This document shows positions 1-6,635 of a stretch of DNA of 10,071 nt, one piece after another. Numbering within the stretch: position 1 is the stretch's first letter; every line of letters starts with the position of its first letter. The notes under the pieces were generated by a model. The model ran no database searches. It worked only from the letters and a program-made list of their open reading frames with translations, and had not been told where the DNA came from. Position numbers and translations under genes: made by a program. Source of the DNA: JBBQSU01 sp038234815 (lineage in GTDB: Bacteria > Planctomycetota > Phycisphaerae > Tepidisphaerales > Tepidisphaeraceae); assembly GCA_038234815.1 (NCBI GenBank), contig JBBQSU010000123.1, positions 1 through 10,071 on the forward strand, written 5' to 3'.

Positions 1-24
1 GGCGATCGCAAGGTCGCGACGCAT
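1..24 (-). CDS. Possible N-terminus of a leftward gene, cut by window edge
   Basis: On the minus strand an ATG at 24-22 begins eight open codons (MRRDLAIA) that run off the left edge. The main support is a near-ideal Shine-Dalgarno (AAGGAG, minus strand at 36-31) six bases before the ATG. Eight residues are too few to assign any family. If real, the gene is divergent from the stress-protein gene and its leader contains the hairpin at 64-90. The alternative is that the plus strand carries the tail of an upstream gene, but the plus frame that stays open longest stops inside the hairpin loop, which makes that reading less attractive. Confidence 0.4.
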
Positions 25-30
25 GACCGA

Positions 31-36
31 CTCCTT
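31..36 (-). promoter_or_regulatory. Ribosome binding site for the leftward partial gene
   Basis: AAGGAG on the minus strand, six bases from the ATG at 24. It is the reason for calling the truncated gene at the left edge. Confidence 0.4.
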
Positions 37-63
37 TCAGTCGATTGTGCCGGGGTGGCCACA

Positions 64-98
64 CCCGAGCCCGTAACAACCGGGCTCGGGCTATTTTA
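64..98 (+). terminator. Rho-independent terminator-like hairpin, rightward
   Basis: A perfect 10-bp stem (CCCGAGCCCG at 64-73 with CGGGCTCGGG at 81-90) closes a 7-base loop and is followed by CTATTTTA, a short T-rich tail on the plus strand. Read leftward there is no T-tract, so the orientation is rightward. No plus-strand coding end is visible just upstream within the window. A second, weaker hairpin (GGGTG 53-57 with CACCC 62-66) shares three bases with the stem, so the two could be mutually exclusive. Confidence 0.6.
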
Positions 99-209
99 TG
101 CACCAAAGACATAGCGGGCGCAAAAGTGGGGATGATTCAGGGGCGGATTTTGTATGCGCGGTGGCTGGGGGCGCAGCGAGGGATAGCGGTGCCGGATGGT
201 TGCATCCGA

Positions 210-242
210 ACGTGGTGCGCGAATTGGCGCAATCTTGCACAG
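210..242. repeat. Isolated 11-bp phased hexamer array (copy D)
   Basis: GTGGTGCGC at 212-220 is followed by GGCGCA at 226-231 and GCACAG at 237-242. The hexamers GTGCGC, GGCGCA and GCACAG start at 215, 226 and 237, exactly 11 bases apart. The same order and spacing occurs in the arrays at 8310-8346 and 8420-8457, and the first nine bases are identical in all three. This copy is the most degenerate on its right half and has no AT-rich partner next to it. Confidence 0.4.
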
Positions 243-371
243 GTGGCGGGGTTTTGTGGATGACGAAGGTTTCTCTCAATCGCTGTGAGTTGAGGACTGA
301 GCGATAAAACGGGATGACATCTCCCTTGCACGGTCCATTGGGACTAAAATGGATTTGAAGCGTCTCAAACC

Positions 372-375
372 GGAG
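372..375 (+). promoter_or_regulatory. Ribosome binding site fixing the stress-protein start
   Basis: GGAG six bases before the ATG at 382. The upstream in-frame ATG at 349 has no comparable site, and the extra residues it would add do not belong to the family fold. Confidence 0.6.
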
Positions 376-381
376 CAAACC

Positions 382-915
382 ATGATTCGTCGAATTTTGA
401 TCGCAGTGGCCAACACTGAACAGGGCACCTGGGCTGCGGACGTGGGGCTGGGGCTGGCCGAGCAGACCGGGGCCGATGCGGCGATGGTACACGTGGTGGA
501 TTTGGCGAGCGCAGTGACCCCGCTCATGGCCGAGGCGGCGTCGGGGTATTCGATGGCGATGAACCCGGGTGCTGTGGTGCCGGGAGCGATGGACGGGGCA
601 TTTCCAGCCCCGACGGCGGAGCTTCGCGTCGATGGCGAAAGATTTCTCCAACAGATGATCGGGCGGGCTGCCGGGAAGCTGGCCTGCGTCGATTTTCTAC
701 GCGAAGGCAAGCCGGTGGATGTGATCCTGGCGGTGGCGCAAGAGTGGGGCGCGGATTTGATCGTGATGGGGACGCATGGCCGGGGACCGTTGTCGCAGCT
801 GATAATGGGCAGCACATCGGAAACGGTGTTGCGGCAAGCGGGCTGTCCGGTGGTGCTGGTGCATCAAAAGCCGAAGGGATTGACCGATGCCGGTGGGCGA
901 GAGGCATCAAAATAG
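382..915 (+). CDS. Universal stress protein (UspA family)
   Basis: A 177-residue single-domain universal stress protein. The N-terminal strand (MIRRILIAVA) starts the Rossmann-like alpha/beta fold typical of the family. The C-terminal ATP-binding signature G-x2-G-x9-G-(S/T) is present as G130, G133, G143 and S144 inside VMGTHGRGPLSQLIMGSTSE. This puts it with the nucleotide-binding members, as opposed to the UspA subtype that lacks the motif. A roughly 35-residue stretch rich in Met, Ala, Gly and Pro (about 45-80) makes it slightly longer than the usual 140-160 residues. Such proteins are cytosolic and usually dimeric; their roles in stress survival are known only in general terms, and no specific partner is indicated here. 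The start at 382 is chosen for its ribosome binding site. The next gene starts 76 bases downstream on the same strand, so co-transcription is possible. Confidence 0.93.
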   Translation: MIRRILIAVANTEQGTWAADVGLGLAEQTGADAAMVHVVDLASAVTPLMAEAASGYSMAMNPGAVVPGAMDGAFPAPTAELRVDGERFLQQMIGRAAGKLACVDFLREGKPVDVILAVAQEWGADLIVMGTHGRGPLSQLIMGSTSETVLRQAGCPVVLVHQKPKGLTDAGGREASK

Positions 916-980
916 GCGGGGCCTGGAGCGTGCGGGAATAATTTCACTTCAACGTCGTTGTAACAGGCGAGCGATTCATA

Positions 981-985
981 AAAGG
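981..985 (+). promoter_or_regulatory. Ribosome binding site for the LTxxQ/deiodinase-like gene
   Basis: AAAGG, six bases before the ATG at 992. ATGs at 986, 992 and 998 are in frame; 992 has the best spacing and gives a clean signal peptide. Confidence 0.55.
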
Positions 986-991
986 ATGGTT

Positions 992-2422
992 ATGCGAATG
1001 AAGCTTTCGATGCTGCTGGTGACGATGAGTGCTTGCCTGTTATGGGGTATGGCGGCGATATCCGCCGCTGCGGATCAGGGGCAAACCCGGCAGGCGACGG
1101 GCGAAGCGCGGGCACCGGGACAGGTGCTGGAGAAGCTGCGTGCGGCAATGGATGACCTGAATCTGTCGGCCGATCAAAAGCAGAAGGTGGAGCAGATTTT
1201 TCGCGATGCCATGACCGATGCCCGGGGGAATCGAGAGAAGAATCAGAGTGGTTCTCCCCAAGACCGGGCCGCGCAGTTTCGCACACGGATGGCTGAAATC
1301 CGAGACAAAGTCGAAGCGGTGCTGACACCGGATCAGAAGGTCAAGCTGGAGGAAAAGTTAACCGCCCTGCGGAAGGAACGGAACGACAACGGGCCGACGT
1401 CGCAGCCAGCGGGGGCGCGTCCGGGCATGATGCTCGAAAGCTTTCGTCAGGCGGTGAAGGAGCTGGATCTGAATGGCGATCAAAAGACCAAGGTGGAAGC
1501 GGTGCTGAAGCAGGCGGGAGAGAAGTTGCAGGCGATGCGGAGTGAATTTCAGGCCGGCAAAAGCGAAGGGATGCGCGACAAGCTGCAGGAAATCATGCAG
1601 ACTGCGCGAACGGACATCGCCGAGATTCTGACGCCGGATCAAAAGGACAAATTAAGAACCCTGATGCAGGAAAAGATGGAGTCGCGGAACGGCGACACGT
1701 TGCAACCGAAAGCGGACGCGCCGGCCACGGGTAATAAGCCCGGCACAGCACCAGCAAAGGAGATCAAGCCGGAAACGCCGCGGGCCAAGCCGGCCGATTC
1801 ACCGCAAGGATCGGCCAATCGGCCCGCTGAGAAACATGCTTCGGCCGCGGGCCAGCCGGCAGGTGGCCAGGCGGTGCCAGGCGTGACGGCGGCCTTGGGA
1901 TCTCAGGCCGGGCCATCACCGGGACAACCGGCACCAGATTTCAAGCTTCACAAGCTGGACGGATCAAACGTCCAGCTTTCTGCGTTTAAGGGGAGAGTGC
2001 TGGTGGTGACTTTCGGGTCGTTTACAAGTCCGGCGTTTCGAGATCGCGCTTCCGGGATGGAGGCCTTGCGGAAGGAGGCGGGGTCGGCGGTGGATTTTCT
2101 CATCGTCTACACGCGTGAAGCCCACCCGCAAGGCGGCTGGGAGATCGACCGGAATAAGGACGAGAAAATCGTGCTGCCTGATCCTGCTGATGAAAAGAGC
2201 CGACTGGCGGCGGCGAAAATGGCCAAAGAGAAGCTGGGTCTGAACACGGTGTGGGCGGTGGATTCGATGGATGATGCCGTAGCGAAGGCTTATGGCGGCC
2301 TGCCGAACGGCACCGTTGTCCTCGGCCGCGATGGCCGGATCGTGGCGCGGCAAACCTGGACGGATCCATCGGGCCTGCGCCGCTTGATTGACCAGGCGAT
2401 CGCCGGGCGGGCGACGGAATAG
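992..2422 (+). CDS. Exported protein: LTxxQ-like helical repeats fused to an iodothyronine-deiodinase-like domain
   Basis: This 476-residue protein has four parts. Residues 1-27 are a signal peptide (MRMK, hydrophobic core, SAAA), so the protein acts outside the cytoplasm. Residues about 45-130 and 147-232 are two homologous charged helical modules, each opening with LxLxxDQKxKVE and closing with LTPDQKxKL; they resemble LTxxQ/Spy-like repeats. Residues about 235-305 are a Pro/Ala/Lys linker. Residues about 307-470 form a redoxin fold that matches iodothyronine deiodinases along its length: APDFxL, VVTFGSFTSPAF, VDFLIVYTREAHP, GGW, LPDP, AVDSMDDAVAKAYG and a final GRIV strand. The deiodinase Glu and His are kept (E376, H378). 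The catalytic Sec/Cys position is Ser346 (AGT), and the mature protein has no cysteine. Deiodinase or thiol-redox activity is therefore unlikely; binding or a structural role is an inference. The match was made by eye from remembered family motifs. Confidence 0.85.
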   Translation: MRMKLSMLLVTMSACLLWGMAAISAAADQGQTRQATGEARAPGQVLEKLRAAMDDLNLSADQKQKVEQIFRDAMTDARGNREKNQSGSPQDRAAQFRTRMAEIRDKVEAVLTPDQKVKLEEKLTALRKERNDNGPTSQPAGARPGMMLESFRQAVKELDLNGDQKTKVEAVLKQAGEKLQAMRSEFQAGKSEGMRDKLQEIMQTARTDIAEILTPDQKDKLRTLMQEKMESRNGDTLQPKADAPATGNKPGTAPAKEIKPETPRAKPADSPQGSANRPAEKHASAAGQPAGGQAVPGVTAALGSQAGPSPGQPAPDFKLHKLDGSNVQLSAFKGRVLVVTFGSFTSPAFRDRASGMEALRKEAGSAVDFLIVYTREAHPQGGWEIDRNKDEKIVLPDPADEKSRLAAAKMAKEKLGLNTVWAVDSMDDAVAKAYGGLPNGTVVLGRDGRIVARQTWTDPSGLRRLIDQAIAGRATE

Positions 2423-2522
2423 ATCAATGCGAATGAATTCTGTTCTATGCGGCGTGTCGCGGGACGATCGATGAGGCAGAGGCGGGCGAGAAGAAAAACA
2501 TCACGGGCGACGGAGGGATTTC

Positions 2523-3353
2523 TTAGCCCATGTCGTCGGTTTCGATTTCGGCCGTGTCGGCGGGCGCTTCGGTGCGAGACTTGATCCACTGGAGGTAAAG
2601 TCCGTGCGCCGGTGCGGTCGGCCCGCCGGATTTGCGGTCCCGGGATTCGAGCATACGGTCGATATCGTCGGGAGTGAATCGACCCACGCCGACTTGCACC
2701 AGCGTGCCAACAATAATCCGCACCATTTGCCATAAAAAGCCGGAGCCTTCGATGCCGAAGACGACGCGCGGCGCGCGGTGGGTGATGCTGCATTCATGCA
2801 GGGAACGCACGGTATGCAGCCGGCCGTGGCCGGGCTTGGCAAAGCTGGCGAAATCGTGCGTGCCGAGCAGTTTGTCGGCGGCCAGGCGCATGTTGTCGAT
2901 ATTCATGGGCTGCCAGCGATGCCAGACCAACCCGCCGAGCATCGGCTCGCGGTCCTCGGCGTGCCAGATGACGTATTGATAGCGCTTGGAGAGAGTGCAT
3001 CTTATCGCGTCGAAATTATCGGGAGCGTGCTCGATCGAGCGGATGAGAATGTCGCCGGGCAGCCGATAATTCACCGCTCTGCGCAGGCCATCGAGCGGAA
3101 TTTGCGGCTTGCTGGTATCGAAGTGCGCCAGCTGGGCTTTGGCATGAACGCCGGCGTCGGTGCGGCTCGATCCCGAAAGCGTCACCGGGTGCCCGATGAC
3201 GCCTTCCATGGTCCGCTCGATCGTCTCCTGCACGGTGGGCAGCCCGCGGCCCGGCGGAGGCATCGGACCTTTCCACGTCGACGGCACGCTTTGCGTTTGC
3301 CATCCATGAAAGCGCGTGCCGCGATAGGAGATAATCAGTTTGAGTCGCGGCAT
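2523..3353 (-). CDS. truA: tRNA pseudouridine(38-40) synthase TruA
   Basis: A 276-residue TruA, which isomerises uridines 38, 39 and 40 in the anticodon arm of many tRNAs. The catalytic aspartate is D66 in GSSRTDAGVHA, the family hallmark. The opening strand (LKLIISYRGTRFHGWQ) and the conserved GSGFLWQMVRIIVGTL segment near residue 205 are also typical. Length is normal for the family apart from a Pro/Gly-rich insertion at about residues 22-38, between HGWQ and the VQ helix, where E. coli TruA has only a few residues. The gene starts 9 bases after the stop of the aspartate-semialdehyde dehydrogenase gene and has only a weak ribosome binding site (GGA close to the ATG), so translation is probably coupled. 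It ends the leftward cluster and converges with the rightward gene ending at 2422. Confidence 0.96.
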   Translation of the reverse strand: MPRLKLIISYRGTRFHGWQTQSVPSTWKGPMPPPGRGLPTVQETIERTMEGVIGHPVTLSGSSRTDAGVHAKAQLAHFDTSKPQIPLDGLRRAVNYRLPGDILIRSIEHAPDNFDAIRCTLSKRYQYVIWHAEDREPMLGGLVWHRWQPMNIDNMRLAADKLLGTHDFASFAKPGHGRLHTVRSLHECSITHRAPRVVFGIEGSGFLWQMVRIIVGTLVQVGVGRFTPDDIDRMLESRDRKSGGPTAPAHGLYLQWIKSRTEAPADTAEIETDDMG

Positions 3354-3362
3354 TTCCGGCTG

Positions 3363-4364
3363 TCAAAGCAATCGTTCGGCAATCTGGATGGCGTTGGTGG
3401 CGGCGCCTTTACGAATTTGGTCGCCACTGACGAACAGGTCAATCCCCCGGCCGTCGTCGCGGCTGATGTCCTGACGAATCCGCCCGACCAGCACGTCGTC
3501 CTGATGGCTGGCCTCGAGCGGCATGGGGAAATGGTTTTGCTCGATGTCGTCGATGATCTTCACGCCCTGCGCCTTGGACAGAATCCGGCGAACGTCGGCG
3601 GGCGTGATCGGCCGCTCGAACTCCAGGTTGATCGATTCGCAATGCGCCCGTGGGATGGGAACGCGCACGCACGTCGCGGTCACTTTCATCTTCGGCTCCC
3701 CGAAAATTTTCCGCGTCTCCAACACCATCTTGTTTTCTTCCTCGTTGTAGCCGTTCTCGGCGATCCTGGTGTTGTGGCTGAAGAGGTTGTTAAAAATCTG
3801 GTGAGGGAACTTCTCCTTCACGATTTCCCGGCCGGCGGCGAAGTCCCTTTGCTGCTTTTCCAGTTCGTACAAGCCCCAGGCCCCGGCCCCACTGACGGCC
3901 TGATAGGTGCTTACGATAATCCGCCGGATACGATTGGCCTGGTGCAGCGGCCAGACGGGCACGTTCATGATAATCGTGCTGCAATTGGGATTGGCGATGA
4001 TGCCGACGTGCTTCTTGATGGCCTCGGGATTGACTTCGGGCACGACCAGCGGGATGCCGTCCTTCATGCGGAAGGCCGAGGAGTTATCCACCACGATCGC
4101 GCCGGCAGCGACGGCGACCGGGGCAAATTCCTTACTGATACTTCCACCGGCGCTGAAGAGCGCGATCTTCACGTCCTTGAAACTGTCTTTCGTCAGTTCC
4201 TCGACAATGTAGTTCTGCCCGCAGAATTCAATCTGCTTGCCGGCGCTGCGGGCGCTTGCCAGCAGCTTCAGATTCTTGATGGGGAATTTCCGCTGGGCCA
4301 GGACGTTCAAAAACTCCTGACCCACCGCCCCGGTGACACCGACGACTGCAACATTCACGGGCAT
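3363..4364 (-). CDS. asd: Aspartate-semialdehyde dehydrogenase
   Basis: A 333-residue enzyme that reduces beta-aspartyl phosphate to aspartate semialdehyde with NADPH, at the branch point towards lysine/diaminopimelate, threonine and methionine. The N-terminal nucleotide-binding turn is VGVTGAVGQEF. The catalytic cysteine is C128 in NPNCSTI. The active-site histidine is H241 in RVPIPRAH. The C-terminal dimer helix DQIRKGAATNAIQIAE is canonical. The pattern fits the Gram-positive-like/archaeal-length class of about 330-340 residues and not the longer proteobacterial type. The start at 4364 is preferred over 4370 because AGAGGAG lies nine bases before it but only three before the upstream ATG. 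It is separated by 96 bases from the helicase gene and is followed almost immediately by truA, which suggests an asd-truA transcript or sub-operon. No lysine riboswitch fits in the short upstream gap. Confidence 0.95.
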   Translation of the reverse strand: MPVNVAVVGVTGAVGQEFLNVLAQRKFPIKNLKLLASARSAGKQIEFCGQNYIVEELTKDSFKDVKIALFSAGGSISKEFAPVAVAAGAIVVDNSSAFRMKDGIPLVVPEVNPEAIKKHVGIIANPNCSTIIMNVPVWPLHQANRIRRIIVSTYQAVSGAGAWGLYELEKQQRDFAAGREIVKEKFPHQIFNNLFSHNTRIAENGYNEEENKMVLETRKIFGEPKMKVTATCVRVPIPRAHCESINLEFERPITPADVRRILSKAQGVKIIDDIEQNHFPMPLEASHQDDVLVGRIRQDISRDDGRGIDLFVSGDQIRKGAATNAIQIAERLL

Positions 4365-4373
4365 GATCATTCG

Positions 4374-4380
4374 CTCCTCT
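4374..4380 (-). promoter_or_regulatory. Ribosome binding site deciding the asd start
   Basis: AGAGGAG on the minus strand. The spacing is nine bases to the ATG at 4364 and three to the ATG at 4370, favouring the shorter protein. Confidence 0.55.
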
Positions 4381-4460
4381 GCAAGTTCAAACCTGACAAA
4401 AACAACCCTGCAATCTACTGCAATTTCATAGTCCGACAGCGACTAACCACATCTCCAATA

Positions 4461-5897
4461 CTAGCGCCGGCGTTTGTGCCTGCGCGTGATCGGAATTTTG
4501 CTGCCGATGGTCAGCGGGCGCGTCGGAAGCGGGATCGGTGCTGTGGCCGCGCCGGCCGGGCGATCAAAATCCACCACCGGCGGTGTTCCGGCCGGCTCGG
4601 TCGATCCGCTCGGGCCACCGAACGACGGCCGCGCTTCCGTCCAATCGCTAGGCGTCGGCCGCGCGACAAATCCCTCAATCGTCGCCTGCGGGATCATCAT
4701 GTTGATCAGGCTTTCCACCTTCGTCAGTTCCGATCCCTGCTCGCGGGTCACGAACGTAAATGCCTTGCCCTTGGCGCCCATTCGGGCCGTACGGCCCACA
4801 CGATGAATATAAGCCTCGGGATCATCGGGGATATCGAAGTTGATGATGTGGGAAATGTCGGCCACGTCGATCCCGCGACTGGCCAGATCGGTCGCCACCA
4901 GCACGTCAAACTTGCCCGATCGAAAACTTTTCATCACCCGATCGCGCTTGGCCTGCGCCAAGTTGCCATGAATCTCCCGGCATTCAATGCCATCGGTAGT
5001 CAGCCGGGCCGCCACCTTTTCGGCACCGTGCTTGGTGCGACAGAAGACAATGGCCAGTTCAGGATTTTCGCGGATCAGCAGATGTTTCAGCAGGCGGGTC
5101 TTGTCCCACGGCTGCACCGAAAAATACCACTGCTCCACCTCGGCCACTGTCGGCCGATCATTGGCTCCGGGCGCGATCAGCTTCTCCACCGGCTCGCGCA
5201 TATATCGTCGCGCCAGTCGGTCGATCTCGTCGGATATCGTCGCGCTGACGAACATCGTCTGATGGCCCTTGGTCTCTGCGGCGTCGGCAGCCTGCTGCTC
5301 GGCCGAAGCCTCCGGGTCGTTCGCCGACTGGCCATGATCCCGGCGCATCCCTTTGACGCGCGACAGGATATTGCGAATGTCATCGCGGAAACCGATGTCC
5401 AGCATCCGGTCCACCTCGTCGAGCACGACGAATCGCACATTCTCGAACGAGATAATCCTGCGGTCCAGCAGGTCGATGACCCGGCCCGGCGTACCCACCA
5501 GCACCTCGGGATGATGGCGGATGAATTTCATCTGCGCGCTGATTTTCTGCCCGCCATACACCGCCAGCGAACGGATCGGCGTATACCGCGCGAACCGCTT
5601 GATTTCTTCATCCACCTGCACGGCCAGTTCGCGCGTCGGGACGAGGATCAGCGCCTGCGTGGCCAAACCCTTGTGGGCCTGCTGCAGGATCGGAATGCCA
5701 AATGCCGCGGTCTTGCCCGTGCCGGTTCTGGCCTGACCCAGAATATCCACCCCAGCCAGGGCGCGCGGAATCAGGAGGGCCTGAATTTCCGAAGGCGTGA
5801 CGAACTTAAGTTCGGCAAGCGCTTTGAGAATCGAAGGTCGGATGCCCAGCGCCGCGAAGGCGTCGGGGGTCGGGGGGTGTTCAGCTTTATCACTCAT
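4461..5897 (-). CDS. DEAD-box family ATP-dependent RNA helicase (DEVD variant)
   Basis: A 478-residue RNA helicase with the complete DEAD-box motif series. The Q motif covers residues 14-39 (F14 and Q39). Motif I is ARTGTGKT (56-63), Ia is PTRELA (87-92), Ib is TPGR (136-139), III is SAT (218-220), IV is AIVFCRTK (282-289), V is ATDLASRGID (335-344) and VI is HRVGRTAR (365-372). Motif II reads D160-E-V-D163 and not DEAD; the two acidic residues that act with Mg-ATP are kept. A roughly 27-residue polar, Ala/Glu-rich insertion sits at about 184-211, between motifs II and III. After residue 405 comes a Pro/Gly-rich tail ending in RRHKRRR, a likely RNA-binding patch. Its specific role (ribosome assembly, mRNA decay or cold adaptation) cannot be read from sequence. 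Its ATG overlaps the TGA of the upstream membrane-protein gene (ATGA), so translation is probably coupled. Confidence 0.95.
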   Translation of the reverse strand: MSDKAEHPPTPDAFAALGIRPSILKALAELKFVTPSEIQALLIPRALAGVDILGQARTGTGKTAAFGIPILQQAHKGLATQALILVPTRELAVQVDEEIKRFARYTPIRSLAVYGGQKISAQMKFIRHHPEVLVGTPGRVIDLLDRRIISFENVRFVVLDEVDRMLDIGFRDDIRNILSRVKGMRRDHGQSANDPEASAEQQAADAAETKGHQTMFVSATISDEIDRLARRYMREPVEKLIAPGANDRPTVAEVEQWYFSVQPWDKTRLLKHLLIRENPELAIVFCRTKHGAEKVAARLTTDGIECREIHGNLAQAKRDRVMKSFRSGKFDVLVATDLASRGIDVADISHIINFDIPDDPEAYIHRVGRTARMGAKGKAFTFVTREQGSELTKVESLINMMIPQATIEGFVARPTPSDWTEARPSFGGPSGSTEPAGTPPVVDFDRPAGAATAPIPLPTRPLTIGSKIPITRRHKRRR

Positions 5898-6610
5898 GCG
5901 GACTTTTTCGCCACGTTAGGGGGTGAAGGATTGTACGGTCGCGCCCCATTCACTGCAAAGACCGATCCGATCAAACCGATTCCGGCAGCCAGCAGCAGGT
6001 GGACGACGATCGCCCATTTCGCGCCGGGCAGTGCATATTCCACGTCCTGCCCCAGGCTGGTCAGGCGATAGGCGATCGACTGCTGACTCCAGATGCCCAG
6101 CGGTTGGAGCAGGCCGTTGATCGCCAGCAACGGGTGCGCGCTCGTCAGCCACCCCACTGCCCGTTCGCCCCGCCCGTTCGATAGCGCCGGCGACAGCCAC
6201 ACCGGCCAGGTCAGCCAGGCCAATGTCAAAGTTGTCGCCAGAAACACACTCCGCGTCGCCCGGGCGATCAAGCCTGTCGCCACCACCAGCGAGATCAGCA
6301 GCAGCACGCACGCCGGCCAAGCCTGCAGTGAGATTCCCGTCTCCTGCAACCCGACCAGCCAGGCCAGAGCGACCGGCAAAGTCAGCAGCGCGCTGATGAC
6401 CACCGCCTGCACCGGCTTTACTCCCACGCAAAGGGGCGCAACGGCCAGCGGAAGCAGCAGCATCGGCCCGAAGAACAGCCCCAGCGACGCGCCCGTGCTC
6501 AGCCAACAGGCGGTGACGACGATAATCCCCAGCCCCAACGCGATCGCGCCTTGGCCCATGCCGCTCAGCGGCTGCGCGTCCGACGAAATTGCACCCGTAT
6601 TCGGGGACAT
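5894..6610 (-). CDS. Polytopic membrane protein of unknown function
   Basis: I do not recognise a family. The 238-residue product has about six hydrophobic segments, at roughly 21-37, 42-62, 66-88, 98-118, 121-143 and 198-220, with a polar loop at about 144-197 and a short basic tail (VAKKSA). There is no obvious catalytic motif or ATP-binding site. The spacing of hydrophobic pairs would suit a small permease-like or integral scaffold protein, but that is a guess. The start at 6610 has AGGAA a few bases upstream. The gene begins 25 bases after the stop of the YdjY-like gene, and its stop overlaps the helicase start by four bases, so it is almost certainly part of one leftward transcription unit. 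It may work at the envelope with the secreted product of the gene before it. Confidence 0.8.
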   Translation of the reverse strand: MSPNTGAISSDAQPLSGMGQGAIALGLGIIVVTACWLSTGASLGLFFGPMLLLPLAVAPLCVGVKPVQAVVISALLTLPVALAWLVGLQETGISLQAWPACVLLLISLVVATGLIARATRSVFLATTLTLAWLTWPVWLSPALSNGRGERAVGWLTSAHPLLAINGLLQPLGIWSQQSIAYRLTSLGQDVEYALPGAKWAIVVHLLLAAGIGLIGSVFAVNGARPYNPSPPNVAKKSA

Positions 6611-6635
6611 TATTTGTTTCCTGCAAACCCGTTTC

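Larger units (their letters stand above)
99..381. other. Intergenic region without a supported gene
   Basis: No reading frame here has a ribosome binding site or a protein-like composition. Visible structure consists of a small hairpin (CGGATG 193-198 with CATCCG 203-208, 4-base loop) directly before the 11-bp phased repeat at 210-242. The promoter of the stress-protein gene presumably lies between 243 and 370, but I see no clear -35/-10 pair. Confidence 0.5.

Noticed and set aside
276..815. Minus-strand open frame of 179 codons over the stress-protein gene
   Set aside because: It is antisense to a protein with an intact ATP-binding signature and has no motif of its own.
2027..2029. Selenocysteine codon at the deiodinase active site
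   Set aside because: The codon is AGT (Ser), not TGA, so no recoding is needed or indicated.
4371..4460. Lysine riboswitch or other attenuator upstream of asd
   Set aside because: Only 90 bases are available, there is no strong hairpin or T-tract, and no riboswitch core is visible.
2778..6071. Very long plus-strand open frame, 1097 codons, antisense to truA, asd and the helicase gene
   Set aside because: All three minus-strand genes have complete family motifs; the antisense frame is open because of GC-rich codon structure, and its protein has no recognisable domain or ribosome binding site.
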